Below are positions 29,801 through 44,800 of a stretch of DNA of 64,000 bases, piece after piece. The notes beneath the pieces are model-generated. The model ran no database searches. It had not been told where the DNA came from and was given only the letters and a program-made list of their open reading frames with translations. The stretch's first letter is position 1. Each line of letters begins with the position of its first letter. The stretch spans positions 30,336,534-30,400,533 of the forward strand of contig CM068587.1 in NCBI GenBank assembly GCA_035048485.1. The letters run 5' to 3'. The position numbers and the translations under genes are program-made. The stretch comes from Pteria penguin. Taxonomy: Eukaryota > Mollusca > Bivalvia > Pterioida > Pteriidae.

Positions 29801-32800
29801 TGTGACAACATCTTGATTTATATTTCCAATATAATTCATTGTGGAGGGAAAACAAAATTTTCAGTCATATATAATGTCATATTTGGCCTCACATAACAAT
29901 TCACTGGGGACTTTGGGAAGATGTGTTTGAATTCAATCTTTCCTTTCAAATCTGTATAAATTGTGACAAAAAATTGCTATAATATTTACATGTTAGATTT
30001 ACTGAATCTTAGTAATTCATTGATACCCATTAGAAATTATCTGAGATCTCTACCCTTTGATAGGACTCACACCCATGGAACGACTAGAGATGCAATCTAA
30101 AACAGGTGACCCTGAAGTCAAGAATGTAAAATCTCCCCCAAAATGGATTTCTGATGCCATGTGGAGGCAGTGTCAGCATCTAGATGCCACTATCTTGGCT
30201 TTCGACAAACTTTGCAGGAGTCTGTTGACAAATAGAAAGCAATGGGAAATGTTTAGACATGTGGAAGACATTTATAAAGTGATGGATAAACCATTCAAGA
30301 GTATGGGTAAGATTTAGGATGCCTTTTTAACTTAATGTATTAAAAAAAACATGTACCGTATTCTACCTATTGGATTTGAAGATTATTTTGAACTCTTTTT
30401 TTGTGCATAGAGAAAGATTTTCTCCAGAATATCTTGAGCTCTAATCTCCCAGCAGGGACTCTGTTCATTGACTGTAGCTTCTCTACTTTATTCTAGATTT
30501 TGATAGGCATGTGAATTCATAACTGACATTTATAAGTACTACATAAACTTAATTGCCTCTTGATAATTGTGAAAAATGATGGCCATAGTTCCTTATTTAT
30601 CTGTGGGAGATAAATTTCCAATTTGTTAGTAAATATTAAATATGTATTTTAAAGATCTGATCTATTGAGAACTTTTTTGTTCATCATCATTAATGTTTCA
30701 TACACCCTATTAAATGTTATTCTTCATTCTGTGACTTGTAATGCGAACAGCAAAACATTTAAGTTATCCATGATCAGTTTTGGCTTTTTTGTCACTGAAA
30801 TTATTGACAAATGTGTAACTAAACAGCTATGATTACAATGGAGGTCAAAACTGTCATAGGTATTTATAAAGAATGTTCAGTTTATATTGTATGTGGTATA
30901 TATTCTCTGACAGAAGAAGCAGCTGGTGAGCACGGCTTGTCATTTGAGTGGGAGACTCTCACACCATTCCAGCGTCTGATCTTAATCAAGATCCTTCGAC
31001 CATCTGCTCTCACATCTTCCATTGCCATGTTTGTACAGCAACAGATGGGCAGCAGCTTTCTATCTACAGGAACATTTGACTTGAAGGACATATTTGAGGA
31101 CTCTTCCCCCAAAACTCCACTCATCTTTATTCTGTCTCCTGGTATTTATTTTGTTGCATACATTTTTTTTTGCATCTCTCCAAATATTTTCATTTAGTAT
31201 TTCATTTTGTATTTCAAATTCCTAATATTTCAAGAGTTTCTGAGAAATTTTATTACAACAATAAATTCACTTTTCATAAAATATTTAGATATTGCATATA
31301 CTTGTTTTCATTTGGAAAAGGGAAGGAGGATGTTGTATATATTTTCAAAACCATTATGAAGTACTGAAACATTTTATTTCATAATTATAGGCACTGATCC
31401 CACAAGACAGCTGTATAGGTTTGCCGCAGAGTTACGAGGCAGTGCTCTCCATCTTGACATGATATCTTTAGGCAGGGATCAAGGTGATAAAGCAGAAAAA
31501 CTCATATCAAAAGCTAAGATACTCAAGGGCAAGTGGGTATTCCTTCAGAATTGTCATCTGGCAGCGTCATGGATGCCTCGTCTTCAGGCTATAGTAGAAA
31601 AGTCAGTATTAAGAATATGATACGATTTGATATAATATAATGTGATGTATAATATGGTATATATCGTTTAATTTTTCAGATTTCATAAAAAATTCAGTAA
31701 CACAATGTACAATAAATCATTATGCAAGGTTGATGGTCATTTACTCATAAAAGTTGTTTTAGATTGTGGGTCGTCTATAATATAACATCTACAACTAACA
31801 GTTGACGGAAACGCATGCAACATTCCAAAATTCTAGAAATTTGAGTTCCCTTGAGGTTTTTATTTTGTATTATAGTAAAATAGGAATTGAAGATAGCAGA
31901 TGAATATTTTTCACAAAGTACTAAATTTTACTGGAAGTCAAGTTTTTGTTTGTTTGTTTAACAGCACTCCAAGATTTTGTTAAAGAGGGATGGGATGATA
32001 TAAAGAATTATATGAGGTACTCATTTTTACCTTGCTGGATTTCAGGTTGAATACACCAGGAGATGAAGTAGACCCTCAGTTTAGACTATTTCTGAGCTCC
32101 AAGCCAGACCCATCCTTCCCGATCTCCATTCTACAGACTGGACTTAAGGTAAATCTGAAGCTGAATCCTTCTTTCCTATTTCAGTCCTTTAGACTTGAAT
32201 CAGGTAAGCTCCTAGCCTTATCCTTGTTTCACTAAGTGACAAGCCTCCTTCATACAGACTTGAATCAGGTAAGCTCCTAGCCCCATCCCCCCTTCACTAA
32301 ATCTCCTTCCTACAGACTGGAATCAAGGTAAGCTCCTAGCCCTATCCCTTCTTCACTAAGTCTCCTTCATACAGATTGAAATCCAGGTAAGCTCCTAGCC
32401 CTATCCCTCTTTCACCAAGTCTCCTTCATACAGACTGGAATCAAGGTAAGCTCCTAGCCCCATCCCTCCTTCAATAAATCTCCTCATACAGACTGAAATC
32501 AAGGTAAGCTCCTGGCCCTATCCCACCTTCACTAAGTCTCCTTCCTACAGACTGGAATCAAGGTAAGCTCCTAGCCCTATCCCTCCTTCACTAAGTCTCC
32601 TTCATACAGATTGGAATCCAGGTAAGCTCCTAGCCCTATCCCTCTTTCACTAATTCTCCTTTATACAGATTGGAATCGAGGTAAGCTCTTAGCCCTATCC
32701 CTCCTTCACTAAGTCTCCTCATACAGACTGGAATCAAGGTAAACTCCTAGCCCTATCCCTCCTTCACTAAATCTCCTTCGTACAGAATCGAATCAAGGTA

Positions 32801-35800
32801 AGCTCCTATCCCTATCCCTCCTTCACTAAGTCTCCTTCATACAGATTGGAATCAAGGTAAGCTCCTAGCCCTACTCCTCCTTCCCTAAATCTCCTTCGTA
32901 CAGACTGGAATCAAGGTAAGTTCCTAGCCCTATCCCTCCTTCACTAAGTCTCCTTCGTACAGACTGGAATCAAGGTAAGCTCCTAGCCCTATCCCTCCTT
33001 CACTAAATTTCCTGCATACAGACTGGAATCAAGGTAAGCTCCTAGCCCTATCCCTCCTTCACTAAGTCTCCTTCGTACAGACTGGAATCAAGGTAAACTC
33101 AAATTAAACCCCACTTTCCCATTCTCAATATTACTGACTGTACTAAAGATAAGCTTTAAAATTGACTCCCAGTTTCCTTACAGACTGAAATCAAGGTAAG
33201 CTCCTAGGCCCTACTCCTCCTTCCATTTCTCATCACACAGGGTGGACTTAAGGTCCAAACCTGATCCCTCTTTCCCATTCTCCATCTAACAAACTTAACG
33301 TAATCTCCAAACTTTAAACATCCCCTCTGCCTTTCCCAGTTTACATTCTACCATCTGGAATCAAGGTAAATGCATTTATACAATGGATAAAATTTAGAAT
33401 TAATTAATACAATTTATATAATATCATAAAATGGAATACTTTACTTTTTTTAAAATGTCCTTTTAACTCTCGGTAAATATGGTGATATATGATCAGGAAT
33501 TATGAAAGAAAAGAAGTCATACATACTAATAAATATGACTACACAGGTGTCGGTTAAACTTTTCAGATGACAGTGGAACCACCACAGGGGTTAAAAGCCA
33601 ACATGTTGAGGACATACGGAAGTGGTGGCACTGGCGTCATCACAGAGAAGATGTTTGCTGATCCTCCTAACCCCATGTGGTCCAATCTCCTCTTTGGTTT
33701 GTGCTTGTTTAATGGTGTGATCCACGAGAGGAAGAAGTATGGCCGTCTTGGCTGGAACATCACTTATGGCTTCAATGACTCAGACTTAGACGTGAGTCCT
33801 GCACCTTTTGTGTCTTTTTGGGTTTTTTTTTTTGTTATGGTCTTTTGTCTTCATTATACAACTGTAAGATATGTCACTACTGTCTATTCAGATTAGTGTT
33901 TACCTATTCAGTAAGGCATATGAAGGAAAAATATCCACTTTAAACTATTAACAATATGCTGAAAGTAGTTTTGACGTACATTTACTTTATTCAAATCTTA
34001 TTTACCAAAATTTTGTTATCCATGTTTTGTAATATTTCTGAATCAAAATGGCTCTAGCAGCTATTACACCCATTTTTTTAATCGATATCTAATATCTTTA
34101 CTCAAATAGTGTTATATCACATTAATACATGTATTGACAATTTTACTCATAACCCTAGGTGTCCATCCTCCAGTTGCACAATCTATTGGTTGAACACTCT
34201 GTTATCCCATGGGATGCCTTGACCTTTTTGATAGGAGAAGTGACCTATGGAGGTCGTGTGACAGACGAGTGGGACATGAGGTGCCTAGGAGCTCTACTGG
34301 CTAGGTTCTTCTGTGTACAAGCACTGGAGCCAGATTACAGTTACTCTCCTGATGGGGTGAGTTGAATAACTATGTGCATGGTGTGATACTAGGGTGTGAC
34401 CAATGCTGTACCAGTTTGCATGATTTCATAAAGAGTTTGGCTTTTTGATTTTTAAACAATAACAATTTTCATATAATTTGTTTGTCTTGAGGTTAACACA
34501 TTACATAATCCTTGTAAATCATATTGCAAGTAGTGTATGTTGCGTACATTGTACAGAACATCATTCCGGTTTAGCATCTTTAAAAGTACCTCTGTTATAT
34601 ACATGTACCACTATAATACACAGTGTTAGAATTCTTTTATTATCAGTTATTAGCTTTTCAGAATGATATAGTATTAATGGTTTGTATAGATAAACATGTA
34701 AATCTACCAGATTTATGGAAATGAAATTAAACTGAAATTTCTGTTACTGAACACTATAACTGAAGTATATCTTAAATTTAGAATAAATATCACGGAAGTG
34801 GTATAGCTCAATCAATAGTGTGCTTGGCTTAAGCAGGGGTTTTCAGTTGAATTCCACCCTGGCTCGTCGGTGTCCTGCCTTTCCAATGAGACAATAAAAA
34901 CCGATGTCCTGTGTCAGTATGGAAGACAAATATTTGCATGTAAAAGATCCCTTACTGCTGTGGATAAATCTGTTGCTTGATTCGTGTATGTATCAGGCAG
35001 ATGCCATCACCATGAAATGACTTAAAACAAAGAGCAAACAAAAAGCTAAAATCAATGATATGATGCACTCTCATTTGTAAAGTGTTTATTTATAAACCTT
35101 TCATTATGTGAGGATTTAATCATATATCAGTTATTGAACTAGAAGCCCTTTTGATGTTATCAATGTGGATAGGAATTTGAATTTAATGCTAACTAATCAA
35201 CTAAAATCCAATCAAGAGATGAGATTCATCTGTTACATAAAAGTATGTGGATGAAAAGGCTGAAAAGTTACAAATAAAAGCTTGTAACTTAGATATCACA
35301 CTAATGTATACTTAAACCAGCATTGGATGATAATTAATGAGTGAGATTTTGTTTGGCTGTGAATTATCTGCTTTGCTGATTGAATTCTATAGTGAATTCA
35401 TTGTAACTGACTTCTGTTCACTATAACCATGTGACTAATTTTCACTAGGTTGTGCATGAGGTAAGGTATAAAGTCACGCATGAATGACTCAGTATAGTAA
35501 ATGTATATAGTCACGCATGAATGACTCAGTGTAGTCATGTATAGTACACTGTACGTGTCAGCATGTCTTCTATTGTGTATATTGCATGATCAGTCAAAAG
35601 TCAAGCATGTTTCATTCTCTACAAGTTGTCAAAAGGGAATTAAAATTTCATTTCAAAAGTATTGAAGCAATTTCATATTTATTGAAATAAAAAAAGATGA
35701 AGCTTACTTTATGAGTTCCCTTTTGACTATACTGCTTAATATTGAACAGACTTAGCTTGCTTGTAAGTACTTTAGTGTTTAATTACCTCTAGAAAGAAAC

Positions 35801-38800
35801 CTTGTTAGTAATATCAAGTGAACTTTAACTTTCAAGGATAGCACATTATAGTCTATTTAATAACCCAAAGCATTTATTTATACTTACGACTTCATCTGCA
35901 GTTGGTAAGTAAATTCTTACAAACAGCAGAATTTTCACAGATTTAGAATCAAGAAAGACTGCATATTAAAAAGGTGTCGGATAGGAATCTATAATAAACT
36001 TTATGATCATAAATGGAAAGTAGAAATTTGTCACACAGTATGAAATTGTCTTGGTGCTTTGTAATCATTGAATTTTCTTTTAATATGCTGAATATTGAAA
36101 TCAATTTGTAATATTTGTGTTCCTGGATTTTTAATATTTGAGCCCTGGGCACATTAACCTTGGACGGGTTTGTTTTTTCTTGATATTCAGTAATGCAGTC
36201 ATGGATCTAATATTATGTATTATGGTATATTCTCTCAAATTGTCTACATATCTTATTGTCTCGTTTCTATATATTTCCTGTATCATTTCAACACATTTCT
36301 TTTGACATTTACATGTAATATTCTGAAACATAGTAATATACAAATCACTGCATACAGTGTAATATTGCACTTTTGTTGCACACTTATAAAATCTTTTGTA
36401 ATAACGAATAGAGTGTAATGTAGTTAGTAAGGAAATCACTGATTATAGTAACTGTAATCAGATTTCCTTTCAAACTTGTATTGAATGATGGATGACAAGA
36501 GGTATGTTATTTTGTTTACCACTCCTGGCTTACCATCAAAGACATAGACATCATTAAATCATGTATACTGTGTATTTACAGATTTATCGACCTGTTAAAG
36601 AGGAGTTCACATTTAGCGATGTCGTGACATACTTGGAAAGTCTACCAAACTATGACTCCCCAGAATTGTTTGGTATGACAATAAACGCAGAGAAGGCATG
36701 TCGAGAACTGCAGGCAAACGAGCTGGTAGAAACTGTAGTTAGTGTACAACCTCGCCTTTCTATGGAACTCATGGGGTAAAAACATATTTCACACACATTT
36801 TGTAGACATTAATTTACAATTCTCAATTTCTTTAAATATTTAAACTCCTCACTGACATTTATTTGTGATTTATGGAAAAAAAATGTGACATGAATTAAAA
36901 AATAAATGTCGATTAAACTTAAACAGAAGAGAACATTTTTTGTGTACCCTTATAGCTAGATTCTTAGTGTATACGAGATGATAACAGTTGCATCTTTTAG
37001 CAGTGATATTGGAGATATTGTTAGGGTACCCTGTTATAAAAAATTGTGACACTATAGATCATTTCAATAGGGAGATTTCAATTATCTGCCAATGTTTATC
37101 AAGGTATTCCACAGAGGTGGAAAAGAAGTGGTATAAAAGTTTTGCAAGAAATGGTAATTCAGTTTACTTTACCATACTTTTTGTTTGGTATATTCACCAT
37201 AGTGAGATCTGGTATATGAAATAGCAGTCACTTCATTATTTACCCCACCTTGATTTGCAGAAAGTGTGAGAGTTCTTAACAAGGGCAGACAGGTCACCTT
37301 ATTGAAATGTCCTTATATTTGTACTTTATGTATTGGTAATAAATGCTTAATGATTTTTTGGATTGTTATGACTTGTAATGTACATACATGTAGATTCTCT
37401 AAGCTATTATCAAGTGTAATATTAAGTAGATACTCATATTTTGTTTATTGCCCCTTTAATATACCTAAGAGTATGCAGACGTAATAACCTGAATTTATGA
37501 TACCGTCCTATCTGTAGAAGTGAAAAGAGCAATGATGAAATAGTTCTGGAGATTGTAGAAGAAATACAGCGCCATCTACCGCATCATATTGAAGATTACA
37601 GTGATGTACGAGACTCGCATACTGGTTCTATCCAACAAGTACCTAGACCTAGTCTCAAAGATATCCTCTTCAAGGAGGCACCAGAGATGAAAGACAAAGA
37701 AAAAGAAAAAGGTACAAATATTATGCTACGTATGTTCTTATCCAAAAAATTTTTCCACGTGATTTTTAGCTCACCGGAACGAATGTCCGGAGAACTTTTG
37801 TTATAGCCCTGGGGTCATTATTATTTTAGTCGTAGTTGTCCATAGAAAAAAATTTAACCTGGATCATAACATAACATAACCATTAGAGACAGGGCTTTAA
37901 TATTTCAGATGTGTATTCCCTGTGCATGTATTCCTTGTGACAATACCTTTCATTACATATCAAAATTTTCTAGGTTTTGACCATGACCTTGAAGATTTAC
38001 CTACTAAGACTAACTTTAACTTAGATCATAATTTTAGAACTTTTAGAAACAGAGCATTAATATTTCAGATGTGTATCCCTTGTGTCAAAACCTTTCAATG
38101 GGTAAGCCAGTGTGGCCTAGTGGATAAGGTGCTCGGCTTGTGATCAAGAGGTCCCAGGTTCGACATCCACCCTGGGCGCACCGATGTCTGTCTTTCAGAT
38201 GAGACAGTAAAAACCGAGGTCCTGTGTCTGTGTAAAAGATCCCTCACTGCTTCGGGTGGGTCCGTTTCAAAGGTCTAAATTTGTATGCAATGCATCAGGC
38301 AGATGCCGTCATCATATACGTGAAAAAATCGTAGAGTGACGTAAAACAATATTCAATCAATCAATCAACCTTTCATCGGGTACCCAAATTTTCGACCTTG
38401 TGACCTTAACCTTGAATTTTTATCTACTTTTAGAAAACTTTTACGTTGGTCATAACATAAAAACAATAAGAGATAATGTGTATTCCTAGTGACAAGGCCT
38501 TTCATTACGTAAATTTTTTTTTCACTTTTTGACCTTAACCTTGAAGATTGACTTGCTACAAAAAACTTTTGCTTTTTAAATTGGTTGCCACAGTCAAGCT
38601 CCGTTGTCTCCTGACAACTCTTGTAGTACATGCTGAAGTTTTAGTGGTCATATCCAGATTGACATCCCATACAAATCCTTTGGTAAAAAACTTGTTGTAT
38701 TTTAGTTCCCATGTATTATACCCACCCATGAAATCAACATCAGAAATGCTGAAAAAAAGTGTGCATCACACACTTGTTATAATGGTACTTTCCAAAAACC

Positions 38801-41800
38801 TTGGAGTTTTCCTTTTGGATATTAGAAATAAGGATTTCACATGCAGATTCATTGTGACCAGAGCTTTCATCTGGTTAACTTTTGTTTGACCTTTACCTTG
38901 TTTGGACTCGACCTTAAATTAAATAAACATTGAAAATGCATGCTTTTCCTTTGAGAATGCTACGCCAGTGAGTATGTTATAGATAGATAGATATTTATTC
39001 GGTAAAACAATGGCAGCATAATGTACAGATCTACATATATAAATATGTAAGATTTGACAGTAGCACTATTAAAATACAATTAGTGAAGGTGTAACCTAAT
39101 ATAAAAAACAAAAAAAACAAATTAATGTAGTAAGCTGTTTCCTTAAAATACATTATTGTACAAAATATCTATATAAATAAATGAGATTCATTAAATAATA
39201 AATGCATGTAAATATAAATAAATAAATAAATAAATAAATAAACAAGTGAATAAAATTATTATAAATACATGTAATATTAATAATTGACATTGATTTACCA
39301 GGATAGCCCATAGAAGCCCATAGGCTTATTTCCAATGGGGTCCAGTGATCTCAAGGAATATATATATAATTAATAATAATAAATAATGTTTCAAAATAAA
39401 AAAGTATATTTATCAATAATCAAAAATTTGATAATCGATAAATATCAAATTAATATATATATACTTAAATTATAAATAAATTATGAATGTGTATTAAAAA
39501 TTGATACAAATATAAATTGTACATCAGTTATAATAAGTTATAATAAATATTCATCACAGATATTAACATAAATACTGTCATTTATAGAGAAACACATTTA
39601 TTTATCTATAAATAATACTATAAATAAAAATATTATATAAAAGTTTGCGTATGTAAAGTCCTAAAATTCAAAAACCACATTTATAAAACAAGCAAAAAAA
39701 TAATAATAATAAATTTGAATAAATATATATGAATGATAATAATAATTAAAAAAAAAAAAATTCAATATTTCAAAATATAAATACTAATTAATTAAATAAA
39801 AATTTTGGCACAAGTACATTTTGTAAAAATAAGTTTCAATTATACTATAGATACATTAAAACTAAAAATATTGAAAATCACAGTTTTGTTTTGAAAGCCC
39901 TTGTTGTAATAAAAATTGTTTGACTTTACTCTTAAATATTTCCTTACTATTTGATTCTTTGATGGAAAGTGGGAGTTCGTTCCAATCATGAATTGCAGAA
40001 AAATAAAAAGTGCTGGACTCGCATGTTTTAACTCTTGGTATATAGAAATCTAAAGTTGAGCATAATCTTGTCTGTCTCCCATTTCTAGATGTTCTTAAAA
40101 CAAAATTTTCTTGCATATAAGATGGTGATTTGTTATGAAATATGTTAAAAACGTGGTTAAGTCTTAACAGTTTGGCTCTATCAACAACACTAAGCATGCT
40201 AATGGTATTAAGTACAGTATAATTAATTGTGTGTCTTGGAGAGTAATTCAAAATAAACCTGACCATCTTGTTTTGACATATTTGTAGTTTCTGTTTTAAA
40301 CATGTTGATAAACCCGAGTACCAGGCACTACATGCATAATCTAAGTGACATTGAATCAAAGCTGTACACAGAGACATTTTACACGAAAAATCTAAAAAAT
40401 TGGCTTGTCTATACAAAAATTTCAATCTGCCATTTACTTTCTGTAGAATGGAATTAACTATGCAGTCTCCACTTAATAAGTTATCAATAAATATCCCTAA
40501 GTATTTCACATTATCTTTGGAATGTATGACATGGTTTTGACAAATAATGGTAAAATCTTTAAGTTTCCTTTTTGGTCCAAACAATATACATTCTGTTTTG
40601 CCAAGATGTAGTGATAATTTATTATTTATTAACCATGAAAAGCATTTATCTAATACAGAGGAAAGTTTATTCGAAATAACAGCAGGATCTTTGTGTGCGA
40701 ATAAAATTGCACTATCATCTGCATATAAAATCAATTTACAGTCTTTGTCGATGCTTACAGACATATCATTAATATAAATTAGAAAAAGCAGTGGCTCCAA
40801 AATACTTCCTTGAGGCACACCGCATGATATCAAATCAGCGTCAGATGACGAATTATTAATATATACAAATTGTTTTCTATTATTTAGAGAAGACTTGAAC
40901 CAATTTATGGATAAAACACCAATAGCATCTAGTTTACTACATAAAATGTTGTGGTCCACAGTATCGAACGCTTTTTGCAGATCTAAAAGCAACATACCAG
41001 TAAATAAATCTTTAGAAGTATTACCCTTTAAATAGTCAAATAAGTGTATCAGGCAAGTATCGGTGGAGTACTTGCTTCTAAAACCTGACTGGAATTCATA
41101 CAATATATTATTTTTGTCAAGATAAGTTATTAGTTGTGAATGAACAGATTTTTCTAGTATTTTTGAAACAACACTTAATATACTAACAGGTCTGTAATTA
41201 CCAGGATCTGGAGAACTACTTTTCTTATACAAAGGTTTCACACGAGCAATTTTCATTTCATCAGGTACAGTGGATGTTGAGATTGAAAGATTAACAATAA
41301 AAGTAATAGGTACTTTAAGAACATTAGCTCCATCTTTAATAAACCTTGCTGGTATCTGATCTAAACCTGTGCTTTTGGATGAATTTAATTTTAATAGTTC
41401 TTTAAATACAAAATTTTCACTTACGGGGGTTAATATAAAAGACATTTCTTGATGTATTTTTTCTCTTTAAAACAATTTAAAAATGCTACTGCCAACATGA
41501 AAAATTTTAGGACAAGCTGGTAATTTTTCAACAAGTTTGGATGCTATATTTGTAAAAAATGAGTTAAAATGGTTAGCTACAGTTTTCGGTTCATGACATA
41601 TTTCATCATCTATATTAAGACATATATTTTGTTCTTCCTTATGTTTCCCTTTTAACCCTACCGTAAGTTCTTCAATTGTTGCCACAACTTTTTCGGGTCA
41701 TCCTTAACTTCCTCTAATTTAGATGAAAAGAATTCTAATTTTGCACTTTTAATTTCCCTTTGGATTCTACTTCTTAAAACACTGAAAGCTTTATAATCTT

Positions 41801-44800
41801 CACTTTTACCGGATTTTCTAAAATTATAAAGGTACATGTAACTATCACGCTCCCTTATCATGTGCAGTATTTCTGTTGTCATCCATGGCTCAGTCCTCTG
41901 TTTCAGATGAATTTCCTTGATGGGTGCTACATCATCAAGAACATTTAAAATATAGATTGTTGTATTCTGACAAGTCTTGTTTTACAGTATTTTCTCTTGC
42001 ATATTATTTAATGTGTTTTATCAAAGAAAAGGTTAAATCAAAATGTGATTCAAATGTCAGTGACATTTTGTATGTTAATTGTGAACAATATAAAACTGAT
42101 AAACATTGCCCGTTTTCAGTTGTACAAGATGCTATAGACTCAGTAATCGGTAACTCAGCTTTAATGACAGTACTCAGACAGGAGGTTGATAGATTCAACA
42201 ATATCTTGCATATCATTCACAAGTCGCTGAAGTCATTGGTGTTAGCCGTTAAGGGAGAAGTCATTATGTCAGAAACCCTTGAAGAAGCGTATAATGCCTT
42301 TCTCAGTCAGAAGGTTCCCCACAAGTGGACGGTAGGAGTTCATAAGCATTGATGTATTTTGTTTTAAATTGTTTATTTGAAACTGAAAATTGTATTTGTG
42401 ACATCACACTTGAAGAAATGAATTTTGAGGTGACAAGAAGATGATGTCCCACTGTCTTTGTTCAACCTTAAGTACAACCTTAGTAAAAAATAAGCAAATT
42501 CTCTTTCAAATCAAAATCTTAAGAAATGAATATAGAGATAAAAACAAAATATAAAATGAATCATCAGTTTGTAGAATGGTGTGATTTTTTATCTTTGAAA
42601 TTAAAACTGATATACATATAGCAATTCATCGATATATTCAAAATCAGTGACAAAAGCACACCTTATGACTTCCATTTAGCTGCTTCCTTTCTATCATATT
42701 TTGGCTCCTTTAACTTTTTCTCAACTCAATGACTAGTTTTCACTTCTACATTTCATAAAATATACATCATTCATTGAAAACTCCATACTTTTCTTTATGT
42801 GAATGCCTTAATCTCTTGCCATTAATACAGTGTTTTGAATCATTTGAATACTGTATCTTTTATCTATGACCTTGTATGTTGTAGGTGGCCTCATATGAGT
42901 CCTGCAAACCTCTGGGGTCCTGGGTTCAAGACCTAAGTATGCGAGTGGAATTCTTTGCTTTATGGGCTGATCTCATCTGTAACAATGTGGAGAAGATTAT
43001 CAAGATGAACCTGATGAATAAACCTGGCACAACAACTGACACCATTGATACTGAAGAACTAAACAGGAACCAGCCCAGGGCATTCTGGTTGTCTGGTTTC
43101 TTCTTCCCACAAGGTATTTTTCTTTCTTCTTTACTCAAAATAAATAACATCTGTCACATGTTGGATAAGGACAGGGAAATATTACCAGACGATTTAAGAT
43201 TTGCATTCCACACCAGGGCTTGCCTAATATAAGCTTTCCTTTCAGTGACATCCTTCTGTCATTATTGACTTATAAGTAAACAGCAATTAGCATTTCTTTC
43301 GATCATGGATACATAGAGATATCTCTTGGGTAGGAAACAGAGTTGTTACAAACTGAGTAAATATATACATGGATAATTCTGGTCAGAGTATTGGAGAAAT
43401 TTGAATGTAGGCTGAGAATTAGGTTCTGAGAATTCAATGAGTGCACAAAGGTTCTTTAAGATATGCGAGTATATGAATTACAACATGGGTTTATGATTTC
43501 ATAAAGAATTATGTATAACATAACAGAGAAGAGCTTGTGTGATCTTAAAAATTAGCAGGGCTGATTTAACCAGCAAACATGGATTTTAGAGATTTTTTTC
43601 ATTTTAGTCATTGAGTGTTTTTGTTATTTATACAGTGTATATTTTGTACCTTTGACTGCAAAACTTGTTCAATGTAACATCAGGAAATGCTTGCAAATGT
43701 TTCTTTGTTTTAAAGGTTTTCTTACTGGAGTACAACAGAACCATGCTAGGAAACTCGAGATCTCTGTTGATTCTCTAGAATTTAATTTCAACATTATTCC
43801 AAAGTCTACAGACACCGAAGAGAGCTTGTGTGATCTTAAACATAAAATTAACATTAAAGAAACTGCTTTTAAGGTGAGTGATATTGTATATGAATTTACT
43901 TAATCTCACTCTGTGTCCTTTTTACCATTTTTATACATGCAAAACACAATTTGGCAGAAAGTACTCATTTTTTATGGCATCTTTGTAATTATTTTGTCAA
44001 TATCAAAAATTTTACATAAAACTAAATGCATTGTTGTTTATTTAATAACAGGTTTGTTTATTAACTTTATACAATAACAAAAAGTAAACGTTATTGTCTA
44101 TATGTGAAAGATTGTATAGAAGGATATATGCTTTCCAGGGTAACAATGCTCCAGAGGATGGGGTTTTAGTATTTGGCTTACATCTAGATGGTGCCATGTG
44201 GAACTTGGCAACAAAGAGCCTCGAGGATCTGAACATGGGAGACAGATTTTCACGTCTACCGGAAATACATTTCCTACCTGTACAGGTAAACCTTAATTGG
44301 GCTACAGACATGTATTCTGTACCTCTTACACCAAGAATAGGAGACATTGAAAAGTCCTGAATCACACTTGTAACGAATGTATACTTTTATAACAAACAGA
44401 TGAAGAATTTAATCATTCTAAATATAATATGTCAGGGCAAGTTTCTATGCTAGTATTCAAGTTGTATTAATTATACATATCTCTAAAAACAATACAAAAA
44501 AATAAAAACATATAAAGCACAAAGACACTACAGCTAACAAGGCACCCTATATTTCACTTATATTCATTCCCCAAAGGGGACTCAAACCTAAGATCTATGG
44601 TACCGAATCACCTAGCTGTCATGCATCCGAATCGAGCTCCACAAAATAGAGCTTTAATAGCCAATCATTAGCTAATCGTATACACGACAATATAGCCGCA
44701 GAAAGTGAAGGGATTTTACCCGACGTAAACGCAGGCAGATCCTCTGAAAGAATACAATCACTGAAACAGAAATAAACATATGAAGCACAAATAGAAATAG

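Larger units (their letters stand above)
38976..41950 (-). mobile_element. Non-LTR retrotransposon (Jockey/CR1-like LINE), decayed and 5' truncated
   Basis: Antisense to the dynein gene, within its 37712-42119 intron. From high to low coordinate: end of an endonuclease-RT linker, a reverse transcriptase frame, and a 3' UTR with GACCCCATTGGAAATAAGCC followed by (AATA)n-rich sequence. The 3' boundary is uncertain because the region around 39.2-39.8 kb is almost all A and T. The 5' end may reach to within ~150 bases of dynein exon 19. Confidence 0.85.

Noticed and set aside
41924..42119. In-frame upstream extension of dynein exon 19 with an ATG
   Set aside because: A strong acceptor (CGTTTTCAG) at 42119 and correct phase from exon 18 mark the exon start; upstream frame is intron and possible antisense LINE sequence.
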